A DNA stretch of 64,000 nucleotides from [Eubacterium] infirmum (GCA_900450455.1 UGGN01000001.1:620001-684000), one strand, 5' to 3'. Shown: positions 17,628-26,007, numbered from the stretch's first letter. Notes: generated by a model from the sequence alone, not told the origin. A program made the numbers and translations.

Positions 17628-18224
17628 TTATATAATCCCCACTTTTTCAAAATGTTTTTTCAATAATTTTTTACCTATAAGGCCTCCGATTATGGCACAA
17701 ATAATTGTCCCCAAAATCATTAAGGGGATAACCCACCAATTTATTCTAATCGCATTGATAATTCCTTCAAAAGAAGAAACATCTCCTTTTCTACGCATGA
17801 ATTCATCAAACTGTGCAGGCATGATAGCCATGGGAATATAGGCTCCCATTGGAGACAGCGCAAACACGCAATAGGCAAGTAAATTTCTTCTGAATGATTT
17901 GAAATTTCCTGATTGGCAAATAAAGTCCGCAATAAATCCAAATACGATGAAAAATACCGACATCATCCAAAACATACCGGTAACAAATAACAAGATTCCG
18001 GCAAGTATACCGAGTATGGAAAGTGATCCGCGCTTCGGTATTTTAGCGGTGTATAACATAAAAACACTGCCCGCAAATAAAGCTACTATCATCGGCATAA
18101 AAGGAAAAGTGACAGGTGTCATCTGTGCGATACCGCCTATAACAAATGCAATAACAAAATAAATAAGTGAAAAAACACCTATGGAAATGTAATCTCGTGT
18201 CAATAATTTGTTTACATTTTTCAT
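17628..18224 (-). CDS. ECF transporter S component, MptD/Trep_Strep type (copy 2)
   Basis: 198 residues with about five or six membrane segments, ending GGLIGKKLLKKHFEKVGII, nearly the same pattern as the copy 1 S component. AAAGGA lies upstream of the ATG. It is the first transporter gene after tetR; the 66-bp gap before it holds a palindrome that may be an operator. S subunits bind the substrate, so two distinct but related S proteins imply two related substrates or a duplicated function. Confidence 0.82.
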   Translation of the reverse strand: MKNVNKLLTRDYISIGVFSLIYFVIAFVIGGIAQMTPVTFPFMPMIVALFAGSVFMLYTAKIPKRGSLSILGILAGILLFVTGMFWMMSVFFIVFGFIADFICQSGNFKSFRRNLLAYCVFALSPMGAYIPMAIMPAQFDEFMRRKGDVSSFEGIINAIRINWWVIPLMILGTIICAIIGGLIGKKLLKKHFEKVGII

Positions 18225-18251
18225 AATAAGAACATCCTTTCCAACATAAAT

Positions 18252-18267
18252 GTTAGTTATATCTAAC
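18252..18267. promoter_or_regulatory. Palindrome before the second S component, possible DtxR-like operator
   Basis: A 16-bp inverted repeat, GTTAG TTATAT CTAAC, with 14 of 16 positions symmetric. The minus strand reads TTAGGTTAG then ATATAACTAAC. The left half equals the TTAGGTTAG half-site of DtxR/IdeR iron boxes, but the spacing is longer than in the 19-bp consensus. It lies 30-40 bp before the S component start, overlapping TATAAC, a possible -10. Confidence 0.35.
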
Positions 18268-18275
18268 CTAAATAT

Positions 18276-18305
18276 AAAAATTTTTACAGCTTATGTAAGC
18301 TGTAA
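18276..18305 (-). terminator. Possible weak terminator after tetR
   Basis: A 9-bp stem TTACAGCTT/AAGCTGTAA with an ACAT loop, containing the tetR stop codon. On the minus strand it is followed by AAATTTTT. The U run is short and delayed, so leaky termination is the most that can be claimed. Confidence 0.4.
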
Positions 18306-18905
18306 AAGTCCCTCCCATCCGGAATTGAAAAAAACGGCAAGTTCTTCAACATATTCAATCGCCTGTTCTCTCGTCATATCATGAACTACCATTTCAAATG
18401 CAGCTGTAAAGTATGCACTGGTAATCATGTGATGTAAATCATGACTGACGCTTCCTGTCATTTTGCCTTTTTCTTTAAGAATAGCGTAGTATTTTTCTGT
18501 ACGGGATACTTCCAATTCTACAAGCTCATGAACATAATCTTCATATTTTGTGCCCTCAGAACAGCAAAGTACGAGCTTGAATTCTTCAAAATAATCATAA
18601 ATATAATTTACAAAATGCAGAAGGTATTTTGTAGACAACTCTCTGCTTTCCGAAGTTTTATTTTCGGGGATTAAATTAAAATGAGCATCTTGTGCAGCTC
18701 TGAATTGTTCTGTCAAACCATCTGCCGCTTCAGAAACAAGTGCTTCAAATAAAGCTGCTTTATCCGGGTAGTATCCGTAAAAAGCACCTTTGGTAAATCC
18801 TGCTTCCGCTACAATTTTTCTGAGGGATGCATCCTTAAATCCTTTCGCTAAAAATTCCCGTTTGCCCACTTCTAATATTTTTTGTTGCGTTGCCGATATT
18901 TTCAT
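18291..18905 (-). CDS. TetR/AcrR family repressor of the transporter cluster
   Basis: 204 residues. The N-terminal helix-turn-helix is typical of TetR (ILEVGKREFLAKGFKDASLR, then KIVAEAGFTKGAFYGYYPDK). The rest is a helical ligand-binding domain. The ATG at 18905 follows GAGGAGGC; a frame open to 18977 would run through the operator and is rejected. A long palindrome lies 16 bp upstream, so autoregulation is likely, and control of the downstream ECF/ABC genes is a reasonable inference. Inducer unknown. Confidence 0.9.
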   Translation of the reverse strand: MKISATQQKILEVGKREFLAKGFKDASLRKIVAEAGFTKGAFYGYYPDKAALFEALVSEAADGLTEQFRAAQDAHFNLIPENKTSESRELSTKYLLHFVNYIYDYFEEFKLVLCCSEGTKYEDYVHELVELEVSRTEKYYAILKEKGKMTGSVSHDLHHMITSAYFTAAFEMVVHDMTREQAIEYVEELAVFFNSGWEGLLQLT

Positions 18906-18920
18906 CAAATGCCTCCTCAC

Positions 18921-18954
18921 TAATATACCAACGGTATATACCACTGGTATATTA
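18921..18954. promoter_or_regulatory. TetR-type operator, 34-bp palindrome
   Basis: The arms TAATATACCA and TGGTATATTA flank a central GGTATATACC. Over 34 bp only two symmetric position pairs fail (AC against GT, twice). The two half units ATACCA-N2-GGTAT overlap in the centre, so two TetR dimers might bind. It sits directly between the tetR ribosome site and the divergent intergenic region. Confidence 0.75.
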
Positions 18955-19100
18955 ACATGATTTTTCTTTTTGGTCAATACAGTTTGGATAAATAAAACAG
19001 TTTATACCAATGTCGTTTTTGCTTTATTTGATGCAATTTGCAACAATGAGATAAAAATCGAAATGCGTATATGCATTGAAAAATAAACATATATAAGGGG

Positions 19101-19128
19101 TTGAATTTTAGCGTATTAGGTATATACT
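19101..19128 (+). promoter_or_regulatory. Promoter of the first ArsB/NhaD-type transporter
   Basis: TTGAAT at 19101-19106, a 16-bp spacer, then TATACT at 19123-19128. The gene starts 25 bp further on. The promoter of the paralogue has the same spacing and the same GGTATATACT -10 context. Confidence 0.5.
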
Positions 19129-19152
19129 AATGCATTATCAGGAGAGAAATGT

Positions 19153-20415
19153 ATGGGACTTTTAACGATTTTAGTTTTTTTAGGTGTAATGGTTTTAATT
19201 ACAACCGAAAGAGTCCACCGAACTGCGGCGGCTCTCGTTGGTGCGGCGGTGCTTATGCTTGTCAAGGTATTTAGCTTTGAAGAGGCACTTGAGTATGTGG
19301 ATTTTAACACCATAGGTGTTTTAGTCGGGATGATGCTGTTCGTTGCGGTAATCAAACGGTCGGGAATGTTTGAGTACGTTGCAATTAAGTCGGCGAAACT
19401 TGTAAATGCTGACCCGTGGAAGATGATGATAATATTCGTTATCATCACAGCCTTGTTGTCATCCTGTCTCGATAACGTTACCACCGTTTTGCTGGTTGGA
19501 CCTATGACGATTGCTATTTCTAATCTTCTGGAGGTAAATCCTGTACCATATCTATTGATGCAGATTCTCGCATCAAATGTGGGAGGTACGGCGACACTGA
19601 TTGGTGACCCTCCTAACATTATGATTGGCAGCGCAACGGGGCTTACATTCCTGGACTTCGTTAAGAATACCGGAGGAGCAGTTGTACTGGTCCTAATAGT
19701 TCAAATTTTTATGATGAAGTTTTTGTACAAGAAATCAATTATGGCAACTGAAGAGGCTAAATCAAAAGTTATGGCTCTCGATGAGAAGAAGGCTATAACT
19801 GATCCTAGGCTGATGAAGATAGGAATCGGTGTAATCATTTACATAATTATTGGTTTTCTATTCCACGATAAGCTCGGTATACAGTCTTCAGTAATTGCAC
19901 TTTCAGCGGCTGCGTTCATGCTAATCATAAAGGGTAAGCACGTGGAGTCTTTGATAGAGGATGTCGAGTGGTCTACGATTTTGTTCTTCATATCGCTATT
20001 CATAATAGTTGGTGGAATGCAAAAAACCGGTGTTATCACGGCGATGTCAGAGGCATTGATTGGTCTTACCGAGGGACATGAACTTCTCACTATACTTGTA
20101 ATTCTTTGGGCTTCAGCCTTGATTTCATCAATACTCGATAACATACCGTTTGTTGCCACGATGATTCCTTTAATCCTTGCAATGAAGGCTCAAGGAATGG
20201 ACGTCGAACTTCTCTGGTGGGCTCTATCTCTAGGTGCTTGCCTTGGAGGTAACGGAACACTGGTCGGAGCTTCGGCGAACGTTGTTCTATCAGATATCAG
20301 TAACAAACATGGACATCCGATTACCTTTAAAAGCTACTTCAAGGTTGGATTTCCATTCATGATTGCATCGGTATTTGTTTCGATGATGGTGCTTATTATA
20401 AAAGCGTATATATAG
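19153..20415 (+). CDS. ArsB/NhaD-type ion transporter (copy 1)
   Basis: 420 residues with about ten to twelve membrane segments. Family signatures are LSSCLDNVTTVLLVGPMTIA and, just after, ASNVGGTATLIGDPPNIMIG, repeated in inverted form later as ISSILDNIPFVATMIPLI and GGNGTLVGASANVV. These mark the ion-transporter superfamily (ArsB, NhaD, SLC13, P-protein). The substrate is uncertain: arsenite, Na+ or an anion are all possible. No arsR or arsC is nearby, which argues against an arsenic operon. GGAGAG precedes the ATG. Confidence 0.85.
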   Translation: MGLLTILVFLGVMVLITTERVHRTAAALVGAAVLMLVKVFSFEEALEYVDFNTIGVLVGMMLFVAVIKRSGMFEYVAIKSAKLVNADPWKMMIIFVIITALLSSCLDNVTTVLLVGPMTIAISNLLEVNPVPYLLMQILASNVGGTATLIGDPPNIMIGSATGLTFLDFVKNTGGAVVLVLIVQIFMMKFLYKKSIMATEEAKSKVMALDEKKAITDPRLMKIGIGVIIYIIIGFLFHDKLGIQSSVIALSAAAFMLIIKGKHVESLIEDVEWSTILFFISLFIIVGGMQKTGVITAMSEALIGLTEGHELLTILVILWASALISSILDNIPFVATMIPLILAMKAQGMDVELLWWALSLGACLGGNGTLVGASANVVLSDISNKHGHPITFKSYFKVGFPFMIASVFVSMMVLIIKAYI

Positions 20416-20430
20416 AGCTGGTTTGATTTG

Positions 20431-20458
20431 TTGCATTTTGATAAAAAAGGTATATACT
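20431..20458 (+). promoter_or_regulatory. Promoter of the second ArsB/NhaD-type transporter
   Basis: TTGCAT at 20431-20436, a 16-bp spacer, then TATACT at 20453-20458, the same geometry as the promoter of copy 1. It lies in the 65-bp gap between the two genes, so copy 2 can be expressed independently. Confidence 0.5.
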
Positions 20459-20480
20459 TGCTTTGTCAGGAGGCTATATA

Positions 20481-21743
20481 ATGGAATTAATATCAATACT
20501 TGTATTTCTTGGCGTCATGGTTTTGATAACTACAGGAAAGATTGACAGTACTCTTTCGGCTCTGATAGGTGCAGCGGTTATTCTGCTCACCAAGGTGCTG
20601 AGTTTCAATGAAGCGATTAAGTATGTTGACTTTGACACTATAGGGGTGCTGGTCGGCATGATGCTGTTCATAGCGGTACTCAAGCAGTCCGGTATGTTCG
20701 AATACATTGCTATCAAAGCTGCTAAGAAAGTGAATGCAGATCCTTGGAAGATAATGATAATCTTCGTAATCATAACAGCGATTCTGTCGTCATGTCTCGA
20801 CAATGTAACGACGGTTCTTTTGGTTGGGCCTATGACGATTGCTATCGCAAGAATGCTGGAGGTTAATCCTGTGCCATATCTTTTGATGCTAATCTTTGCA
20901 TCGAATGTAGGTGGTACTGCTACTTTGATAGGTGACCCGCCAAATATTATGATTGGAAGTGCTGCAGGACTTTCCTTTATGGACTTTTTGAGGAATACGG
21001 GTATTGCCGTTGTACTGGTAATAGCTGTACAGATAATCATGATGAAGCTCCTTTACAAGAAATACACGCTTGCCACAGAGGAAGCAAAGGCTAAGGTAAT
21101 GGCGCTAGATGAGAGTAAATCGATAACTGATGCCAGACTTATGAAGATAGGTATAGTTCTCATAGTGCTGATTGTAATCGGTTTTCTGGCTCACGATAAG
21201 CTTGGAGTACAGCCGGCGGTGATTGCACTTTCGGCAGCGACCGTTATAATGGTCGCCAGCGGCAAGAAGGCAGAACATGTAATTGCTGATGTTGAGTGGT
21301 CGACTATATTGTTCTTCATAGCGCTTTTTATTATAGTGGGCGGAATGGAAAAGACAGGTGTTATAGCCGCTATATCAAAGGCCATAATCAGTTTTACCGA
21401 GGGACATGAGATAATTACGATTTTGGTTATACTATGGGCATCGGCACTGGTTTCATCAGTGCTTAACAATATTCCGTTTGTAGCTGCGATGATCCCTTTG
21501 ATTCTTTCGATGAAAAATCAAGGCATGGACGTTGAACTTCTTTGGTGGGCACTTTCTTTGGGAGCCTGCCTTGGCGGGAACGGAACCTTGATAGGAGCTT
21601 CGGCAAATGTTGTTCTGTCGGATATCAGCAACAAACACGGCTACCCTATTACATTTACAAGCTATCTGAAAGTAGGTTTTCCTTTTATGATACTTTCAGT
21701 ATTTGTATCAACGATAGTACTTCTTATTAAGGCATATATATAG
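20481..21743 (+). CDS. ArsB/NhaD-type ion transporter (copy 2)
   Basis: 420 residues, a close tandem paralogue of the preceding gene with the same length and signatures (LSSCLDNVTTVLLVGPMTIA, ASNVGGTATLIGDPPNIMIG, GGNGTLIGASANVVLSDISN). One notable change: the second DN motif of copy 1 (SSILDNIPFVA) is SSVLNNIPFVA here, an Asp to Asn swap that could alter ion coupling. The ATG at 20481 follows AGGAGGC; an in-frame TTG at 20463 is rejected. The duplication looks older than the promoter copies, as synonymous sites differ widely. Confidence 0.85.
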   Translation: MELISILVFLGVMVLITTGKIDSTLSALIGAAVILLTKVLSFNEAIKYVDFDTIGVLVGMMLFIAVLKQSGMFEYIAIKAAKKVNADPWKIMIIFVIITAILSSCLDNVTTVLLVGPMTIAIARMLEVNPVPYLLMLIFASNVGGTATLIGDPPNIMIGSAAGLSFMDFLRNTGIAVVLVIAVQIIMMKLLYKKYTLATEEAKAKVMALDESKSITDARLMKIGIVLIVLIVIGFLAHDKLGVQPAVIALSAATVIMVASGKKAEHVIADVEWSTILFFIALFIIVGGMEKTGVIAAISKAIISFTEGHEIITILVILWASALVSSVLNNIPFVAAMIPLILSMKNQGMDVELLWWALSLGACLGGNGTLIGASANVVLSDISNKHGYPITFTSYLKVGFPFMILSVFVSTIVLLIKAYI

Positions 21744-21755
21744 CAGGAGGTTGAA

Positions 21756-22208
21756 ATGGATTGGACAATTAATGACATCATAAATATGATGCTAAAGCAG
21801 CTCGGATCGACGAGTGTGAAGACTGTACATGCGAATATTACGGTGGCGAAGTTTGAGATTGAAGACTATAAGATGAGCTATATGTATGAGGCTCGAGAGG
21901 ACGGTAGCATATATCTTTCACGTGTTTCACCATACCCATTGCTCTTAGGGAGATTTTTCGGTGAACAGGATGTTATAGACTATATCAGAAATGATTTAGA
22001 AAAATTCAAGAGAGCCCAGAACAGTCATAAATTCGAGGATTACCTTGCGTTTGTAAACGAAATAACTAAAGCAAGTAGACAATTGGAACAGCTATTTTTG
22101 AATAATCATGTGGATGCAGAGAGCCTAAAAAATCTGCTCGATGATATAGATAAGGTTAAGTCGGATCTCGTCGAGGCAGAGAAAAGCAGCACGAGGCTTG
22201 ACGGATAA
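21756..22208 (+). CDS. Hypothetical protein, 150 aa
   Basis: A soluble protein starting 12 nt after the second transporter behind AGGAGG, so almost surely in its operon. The first half looks mixed alpha/beta (VKTVHANITVAKFEIEDYKM, then DGSIYLSRVSPYPLL). The last 70 residues are helical and charged and could form a coiled coil (NNHVDAESLKNLLDDIDKVK). I do not recognise a family. A transporter-associated regulatory role is only a guess from position. Confidence 0.6.
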   Translation: MDWTINDIINMMLKQLGSTSVKTVHANITVAKFEIEDYKMSYMYEAREDGSIYLSRVSPYPLLLGRFFGEQDVIDYIRNDLEKFKRAQNSHKFEDYLAFVNEITKASRQLEQLFLNNHVDAESLKNLLDDIDKVKSDLVEAEKSSTRLDG

Positions 22209-22212
22209 AATT

Positions 22213-24618
22213 TTATTCGATTGATTTTAGAGAATCACTCATATTAATCCTATGAATTTTGATATGCATGAGCATGACTACAATTACGGCAAATGCCATG
22301 GTCAGCATGAATGAGTAGAGGTAATCGAATTGACTTACAATCACGGGAAAGTAAACCAGGTCGACTTTTATTTGACTAATTATGAGCTTCAGCAAAAGCT
22401 TTCCAAGTGGAAGCCCGATGAGTGTGCTCATAAGGGTTAAAAGTAGATTTTCTCTGGAAACATACGCTGAGGTTTCGCGAGGATAAAAACCGAGAACCTT
22501 GACTGTTGCAATTTCTCGCTTGCGCTCGGTTATGTTTATATTGGTTATGTTATACAGAACGACAAAGGCTAGAGTTCCTGCGCTTATAACGATTAAAACT
22601 ATAATCGCAGCCAGACTTTGCAGCATCTTGTCTATACGCTGCCTGAAGTCATCTTTCGCTGACACAGAGATTACATTATCGTAGTTTCTGAGCTTAGCAG
22701 CTGACATAGAAATATTTGAATCCCTATTAGCGCCTTTGAGATTGGTTTTGACGAGGGCGATATTTAATTTTGCGTCTTTACCGAAAACCGAACGGTAGGT
22801 TTCAGGTGAGATATATGCGTAGTTGTAAATATAGTTATCAAAGACATCGCTTAACTCAAACTCATAGCTATTTAGCTTTTCGTCCACGAGTCTAATCTTA
22901 TCACCCTTAGAAAGCTTGTATATTTTAGCGTATTTTTTGCAGAGAACAATCTTGCCATCGCCCGGGAAATCGACTTTGCGTTTTCCGTTACGAAGATCTA
23001 TAAAATCGCGGAATTTTTCCTTTGATGTAGTGACAAGCTTTAGTGAGCCGACTGATTTATTTTCCTTGGTCTTACCGCCGTAATTCATGGTCTGCTGACT
23101 GCAGAACTTAATTTTTTCGGCACTTCCTTTCTTTTTGGCAAAGTTTACAAAAGATTTTTCGGCATGTGACGCTAGAGGTGAACTGAACACAACGCTGTAA
23201 TCGTAGTGCTCTATGTTTTCATACTGAAGATTTGTGATATTGCTCATAGAACTTCTCAAACCGAAGCCGGCGACCAAAAGTGCTGTACATCCACTTATAC
23301 CAATTAAAGTCATCAAAAGCCTGCCTTTATATCTAAAGACATTCCTTAAAGAAATTTTATAAATGAAAGGCAGTTTGTCCCAAAGCAAAGAGCAGCGCTC
23401 GAGGAGAATTTTCTTTCCCGACTTAGGTGCTCGCGGACGAATTAGCAAAGCGGGATACTCACCGGTTTCCTTAAGGCAAGTTGCAATCGTGGCAAAGCAG
23501 GTGGACATTAGTGCAACAATCAAAGCAAACACACCCAAGGCTTTGTCTGCAGTAAATTCAAGTTTATCAGCAAAGAAATAGATGGTTTTATATCCTCTCC
23601 ATATAGCCTGCGGCGTTATTGTTATTCCTCCGAAATATCCTGTAATTGTACCTATTACGGTTGCTGTGGCTGAATAGAATAGGTATATCGAAAGTATGGA
23701 TAGGGAGCTGTAGCCGAGAGCTTTGTAAACACCTAACTGCATGCGGTGTTCGTCTATCATTCGAGTCATACTTGTCATACAAACAAGTGCAGCAATAGCA
23801 AAGAAAAATGCAGGGAAAATTGTAGAGATGCTTGCAATTATGCTCGTATCGTTTTCAAATGAAACATACCCGGCATTGCTCTCACGGTCTAATATATGGT
23901 CTGCAAGTCCATCAAATTTGCTCTTATATTTTTCTATCTTATTTTTATAGCTGTCTGAATAAATTTTTTCATAGCTTCCACATGTGAGATAGGCATCGGT
24001 GTATACAGGACTAAGAAATACTGATTTTTTCAGATAAATGAAGCCTGAGACTGTACCGTTTCCGAGTGGAGTAGAGCCTCTTTCCGAACTTAAATAAAGA
24101 GGGGAGTTGCATAGACCGACAACCCTGAATTGCTTTGATTTCAATACTTGTAGAGTTGCAAGCTCGTTGCCATCTGAAACTGTGATGGTCTTGCCAAGCA
24201 AAGATTTTGCATTAGGATAAGCCTCGTCAAGCAGACATTCATCGTCATTCTTTGGAAGTCGCCCTCTTTTGATCAGAGGTTTATTTATCTTTTTCGGGAT
24301 CGACATGCTGTGAAGTACTGTGGAATTTTTCCCTGGGGCATCGAATACAAGATCAAAACTGTATGCAAATTCAGATTCGCGTACAGACTTATTAGACTTT
24401 ATTTTATCAGCGGAGTCTTGATCTATGCCATGGCCGGAGCGCAGCCAAAAGTCGTAGAAATTTGCATCACGAAGATAGTTATCACAAGTGGATACCATCG
24501 CATCAGTCGAGGCCTTTAAACCGCAATAAAAACCTGTACCGAGTGCTACAATAGCAAGGATGGCCAAATATCTTCCGGGAGATTTTTTGATTTCACGAAT
24601 TATATTAAGGAACAGCAT
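22213..24618 (-). CDS. FtsX-like ABC transporter permease, large
   Basis: 801 residues. An N-terminal membrane helix (GRYLAILAIVALGTGFYCGL) is followed by a large extracytoplasmic region. The first FtsX domain with helices lies near residues 265-380, a second large outside domain follows, and a C-terminal FtsX domain ends the protein (TNINITERKREIATVKVLGF is the typical FtsX motif). This is the MacB/LolE-type layout with two FtsX domains in one chain, common in Firmicute lipoprotein or peptide-type export systems. It starts two bases before the end of the ATPase gene. Confidence 0.85.
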   Translation of the reverse strand: MLFLNIIREIKKSPGRYLAILAIVALGTGFYCGLKASTDAMVSTCDNYLRDANFYDFWLRSGHGIDQDSADKIKSNKSVRESEFAYSFDLVFDAPGKNSTVLHSMSIPKKINKPLIKRGRLPKNDDECLLDEAYPNAKSLLGKTITVSDGNELATLQVLKSKQFRVVGLCNSPLYLSSERGSTPLGNGTVSGFIYLKKSVFLSPVYTDAYLTCGSYEKIYSDSYKNKIEKYKSKFDGLADHILDRESNAGYVSFENDTSIIASISTIFPAFFFAIAALVCMTSMTRMIDEHRMQLGVYKALGYSSLSILSIYLFYSATATVIGTITGYFGGITITPQAIWRGYKTIYFFADKLEFTADKALGVFALIVALMSTCFATIATCLKETGEYPALLIRPRAPKSGKKILLERCSLLWDKLPFIYKISLRNVFRYKGRLLMTLIGISGCTALLVAGFGLRSSMSNITNLQYENIEHYDYSVVFSSPLASHAEKSFVNFAKKKGSAEKIKFCSQQTMNYGGKTKENKSVGSLKLVTTSKEKFRDFIDLRNGKRKVDFPGDGKIVLCKKYAKIYKLSKGDKIRLVDEKLNSYEFELSDVFDNYIYNYAYISPETYRSVFGKDAKLNIALVKTNLKGANRDSNISMSAAKLRNYDNVISVSAKDDFRQRIDKMLQSLAAIIVLIVISAGTLAFVVLYNITNINITERKREIATVKVLGFYPRETSAYVSRENLLLTLMSTLIGLPLGKLLLKLIISQIKVDLVYFPVIVSQFDYLYSFMLTMAFAVIVVMLMHIKIHRINMSDSLKSIE

Positions 24619-24619
24619 A

Positions 24620-25321
24620 TTACCACTCTATTTCTTCAACCGGAGTAACATGAGGATTTATATACGAATCTGTGACTTTTCCCGCTCTGACTTTGATGAT
24701 GCGGTCGGCCATTGCAGTTAGTGCCTGGTTGTGAGTTATAATGACAATTGTCATGTCATTTTTGCGTCCGGTATCTTGGAGAAGTTTAAGTATGGACTTT
24801 CCTGTCATGTAATCCAGGGCTCCGGTAGGCTCATCACAGAGCAAAAGCTTAGGCTTTTTGGCGAGTGCGCGTGCTATAGCAACTCTTTGCTGCTCACCGC
24901 CGGAAAGCTGTGACGGAAAGTTATCAAGCCTTTCGGAGAGTCCGACTGATGCGAGGACTTCGGCAGAATCTGACGAATTATTGCATAGCTGGGTGGCCAT
25001 GGAAACGTTCTCCCGGGCTGTCAAATTAGGAATTAAGTTATAGAACTGAAAAACAAAACCGACATCATGCCTTCGGTAGCGTGTTAACTGCCTGCCGGAG
25101 AAATCTGAAATGGTCTGTCCGTCAAGGCGCACGGATCCACTCGTCAGCCTATCCATTCCGCCGAGTATGTTCAAAAGCGTGGTTTTACCTGCGCCGGACT
25201 CACCTAGAATCACTGCTATTTCACCCTTTTCAACCGAAAAGCTTATGCCTCTAAGCGCATCGATTTCAAGCTCTCCGGTGTAGTAAACTTTTTTTACATC
25301 CTCGAATTCTATAAAGCTCAT
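24620..25321 (-). CDS. ABC transporter ATP-binding protein (LolD/MacB type)
   Basis: 233 residues: Walker [14 protein letters not shown]-loop [18 protein letters not shown], signature [19 protein letters not shown], Walker [13 protein letters not shown] and H-loop IITHN. The [11 protein letters not shown] ending and the FYNL Q-loop are typical of ATPases serving FtsX permeases. The start is taken as the ATG at 25321 ([16 protein letters not shown]) after GAGGAC. A longer frame to 25381 adds a non-typical hydrophobic stretch. Confidence 0.9.
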   Translation of the reverse strand: MSFIEFEDVKKVYYTGELEIDALRGISFSVEKGEIAVILGESGAGKTTLLNILGGMDRLTSGSVRLDGQTISDFSGRQLTRYRRHDVGFVFQFYNLIPNLTARENVSMATQLCNNSSDSAEVLASVGLSERLDNFPSQLSGGEQQRVAIARALAKKPKLLLCDEPTGALDYMTGKSILKLLQDTGRKNDMTIVIITHNQALTAMADRIIKVRAGKVTDSYINPHVTPVEEIEW

Positions 25322-25477
25322 AGAGTCCTCGTTTCTTATAGTGAAACTATAGAAAATATATATAAAACTATAACAAGTCATTATTGTACTTATTATATCA
25401 TAAAATAGGGGACGATTGACTTCTCTGATAAATTATAATAAAAGCTTGTTAATCGATTTATAATAGACTAAAAGCTG

Positions 25478-25486
25478 TGATATAAT
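25478..25486 (+). promoter_or_regulatory. Extended -10 promoter of the GIY-YIG gene
   Basis: TGATATAAT, a TG-N-TATAAT extended -10 about 83 bp before the GIY-YIG start. The best -35 at 17 bp, TTATAA, is weak. It lies in the 247-bp divergent gap, which otherwise shows only AT-rich DNA. Confidence 0.35.
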
Positions 25487-25568
25487 ATCAAAGCGGTTCA
25501 GTGATTTTAAGCAGGGATATTGGTGAAATCAAAGATGCACGATTTAATTTTTATTAAGGGGGGGTTTA

Positions 25569-25826
25569 ATGAACTATGTTTACATACTTCGCTGTGCAGA
25601 CGGGAGCTTATATACAGGCTGGACAAATGACCTCGAAAAAAGGGTGAAAACGCATAGCGCCGGCAAGGGAGCCAAGTATACCCAAAATAGACTTCCGGTG
25701 GAACTCGTTTACTACGAGGAATATGAAGAAAAAGGCGAGGCACTTTCTCGTGAAATAAGCATAAAAAAACTCAAAAAATCGGCCAAAGAAAAGCTGATTT
25801 TGGAACAAGATATTGACAACAATTAA
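25569..25826 (+). CDS. GIY-YIG domain protein (UPF0213/YhbQ type)
   Basis: 85 residues, single-domain GIY-YIG nuclease fold: YVYILRCADGSLYTGWTNDL carries the Y-x-Y...Y-x-G pair, then R in LEKRVKTH and Glu in EALSREISIKKL. Length is normal for the YhbQ group, whose members are probably DNA-processing nucleases without a defined cellular role. AAGGGGGGG precedes the ATG. It is followed by a strong terminator and then mraZ. Confidence 0.85.
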   Translation: MNYVYILRCADGSLYTGWTNDLEKRVKTHSAGKGAKYTQNRLPVELVYYEEYEEKGEALSREISIKKLKKSAKEKLILEQDIDNN

Positions 25827-25867
25827 TCAAGCAACCACAAAATATAGTGGAAGCTTGATTTTTTTTT
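25825..25867 (+). terminator. Intrinsic terminator before the dcw cluster
   Basis: AATCAAGC pairs with GCTTGATT and CCAC with GTGG around an eight-base loop, followed by a run of Ts. It isolates the GIY-YIG gene from mraZ. Confidence 0.88.
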
Positions 25868-25929
25868 ATCACAATGTCAAAAAAAGTAAAATTAGCCTAT
25901 TTTTATGCCCATTAAGTGGGGATGTAACC

Positions 25930-25958
25930 TTGATAGGTGGGGGAAAGTGGTATATAAT
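25930..25958 (+). promoter_or_regulatory. mraZ promoter with candidate MraZ boxes
   Basis: TTGATA (25930-25935), a 17-bp spacer, then TATAAT (25953-25958): a near-consensus sigma-A promoter. GTGG units occur at 25937 and 25947, exactly 10 bp apart and inside the spacer, with another at 25916. MraZ binds short direct repeats of this kind upstream of its own gene, so binding here would block the polymerase. Confidence 0.7.
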
Positions 25959-26007
25959 TACAGTGTTAATATTTGATAATAGGTGGAGTGTCGAAAGGAG
26001 GCAGGAT

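Noticed and set aside
19153..21743. An arsenic-resistance operon
   Set aside because: The transporter family fits, but no arsR, arsC or arsA-like gene is adjacent, and both copies have ordinary promoters without an ArsR-like site.
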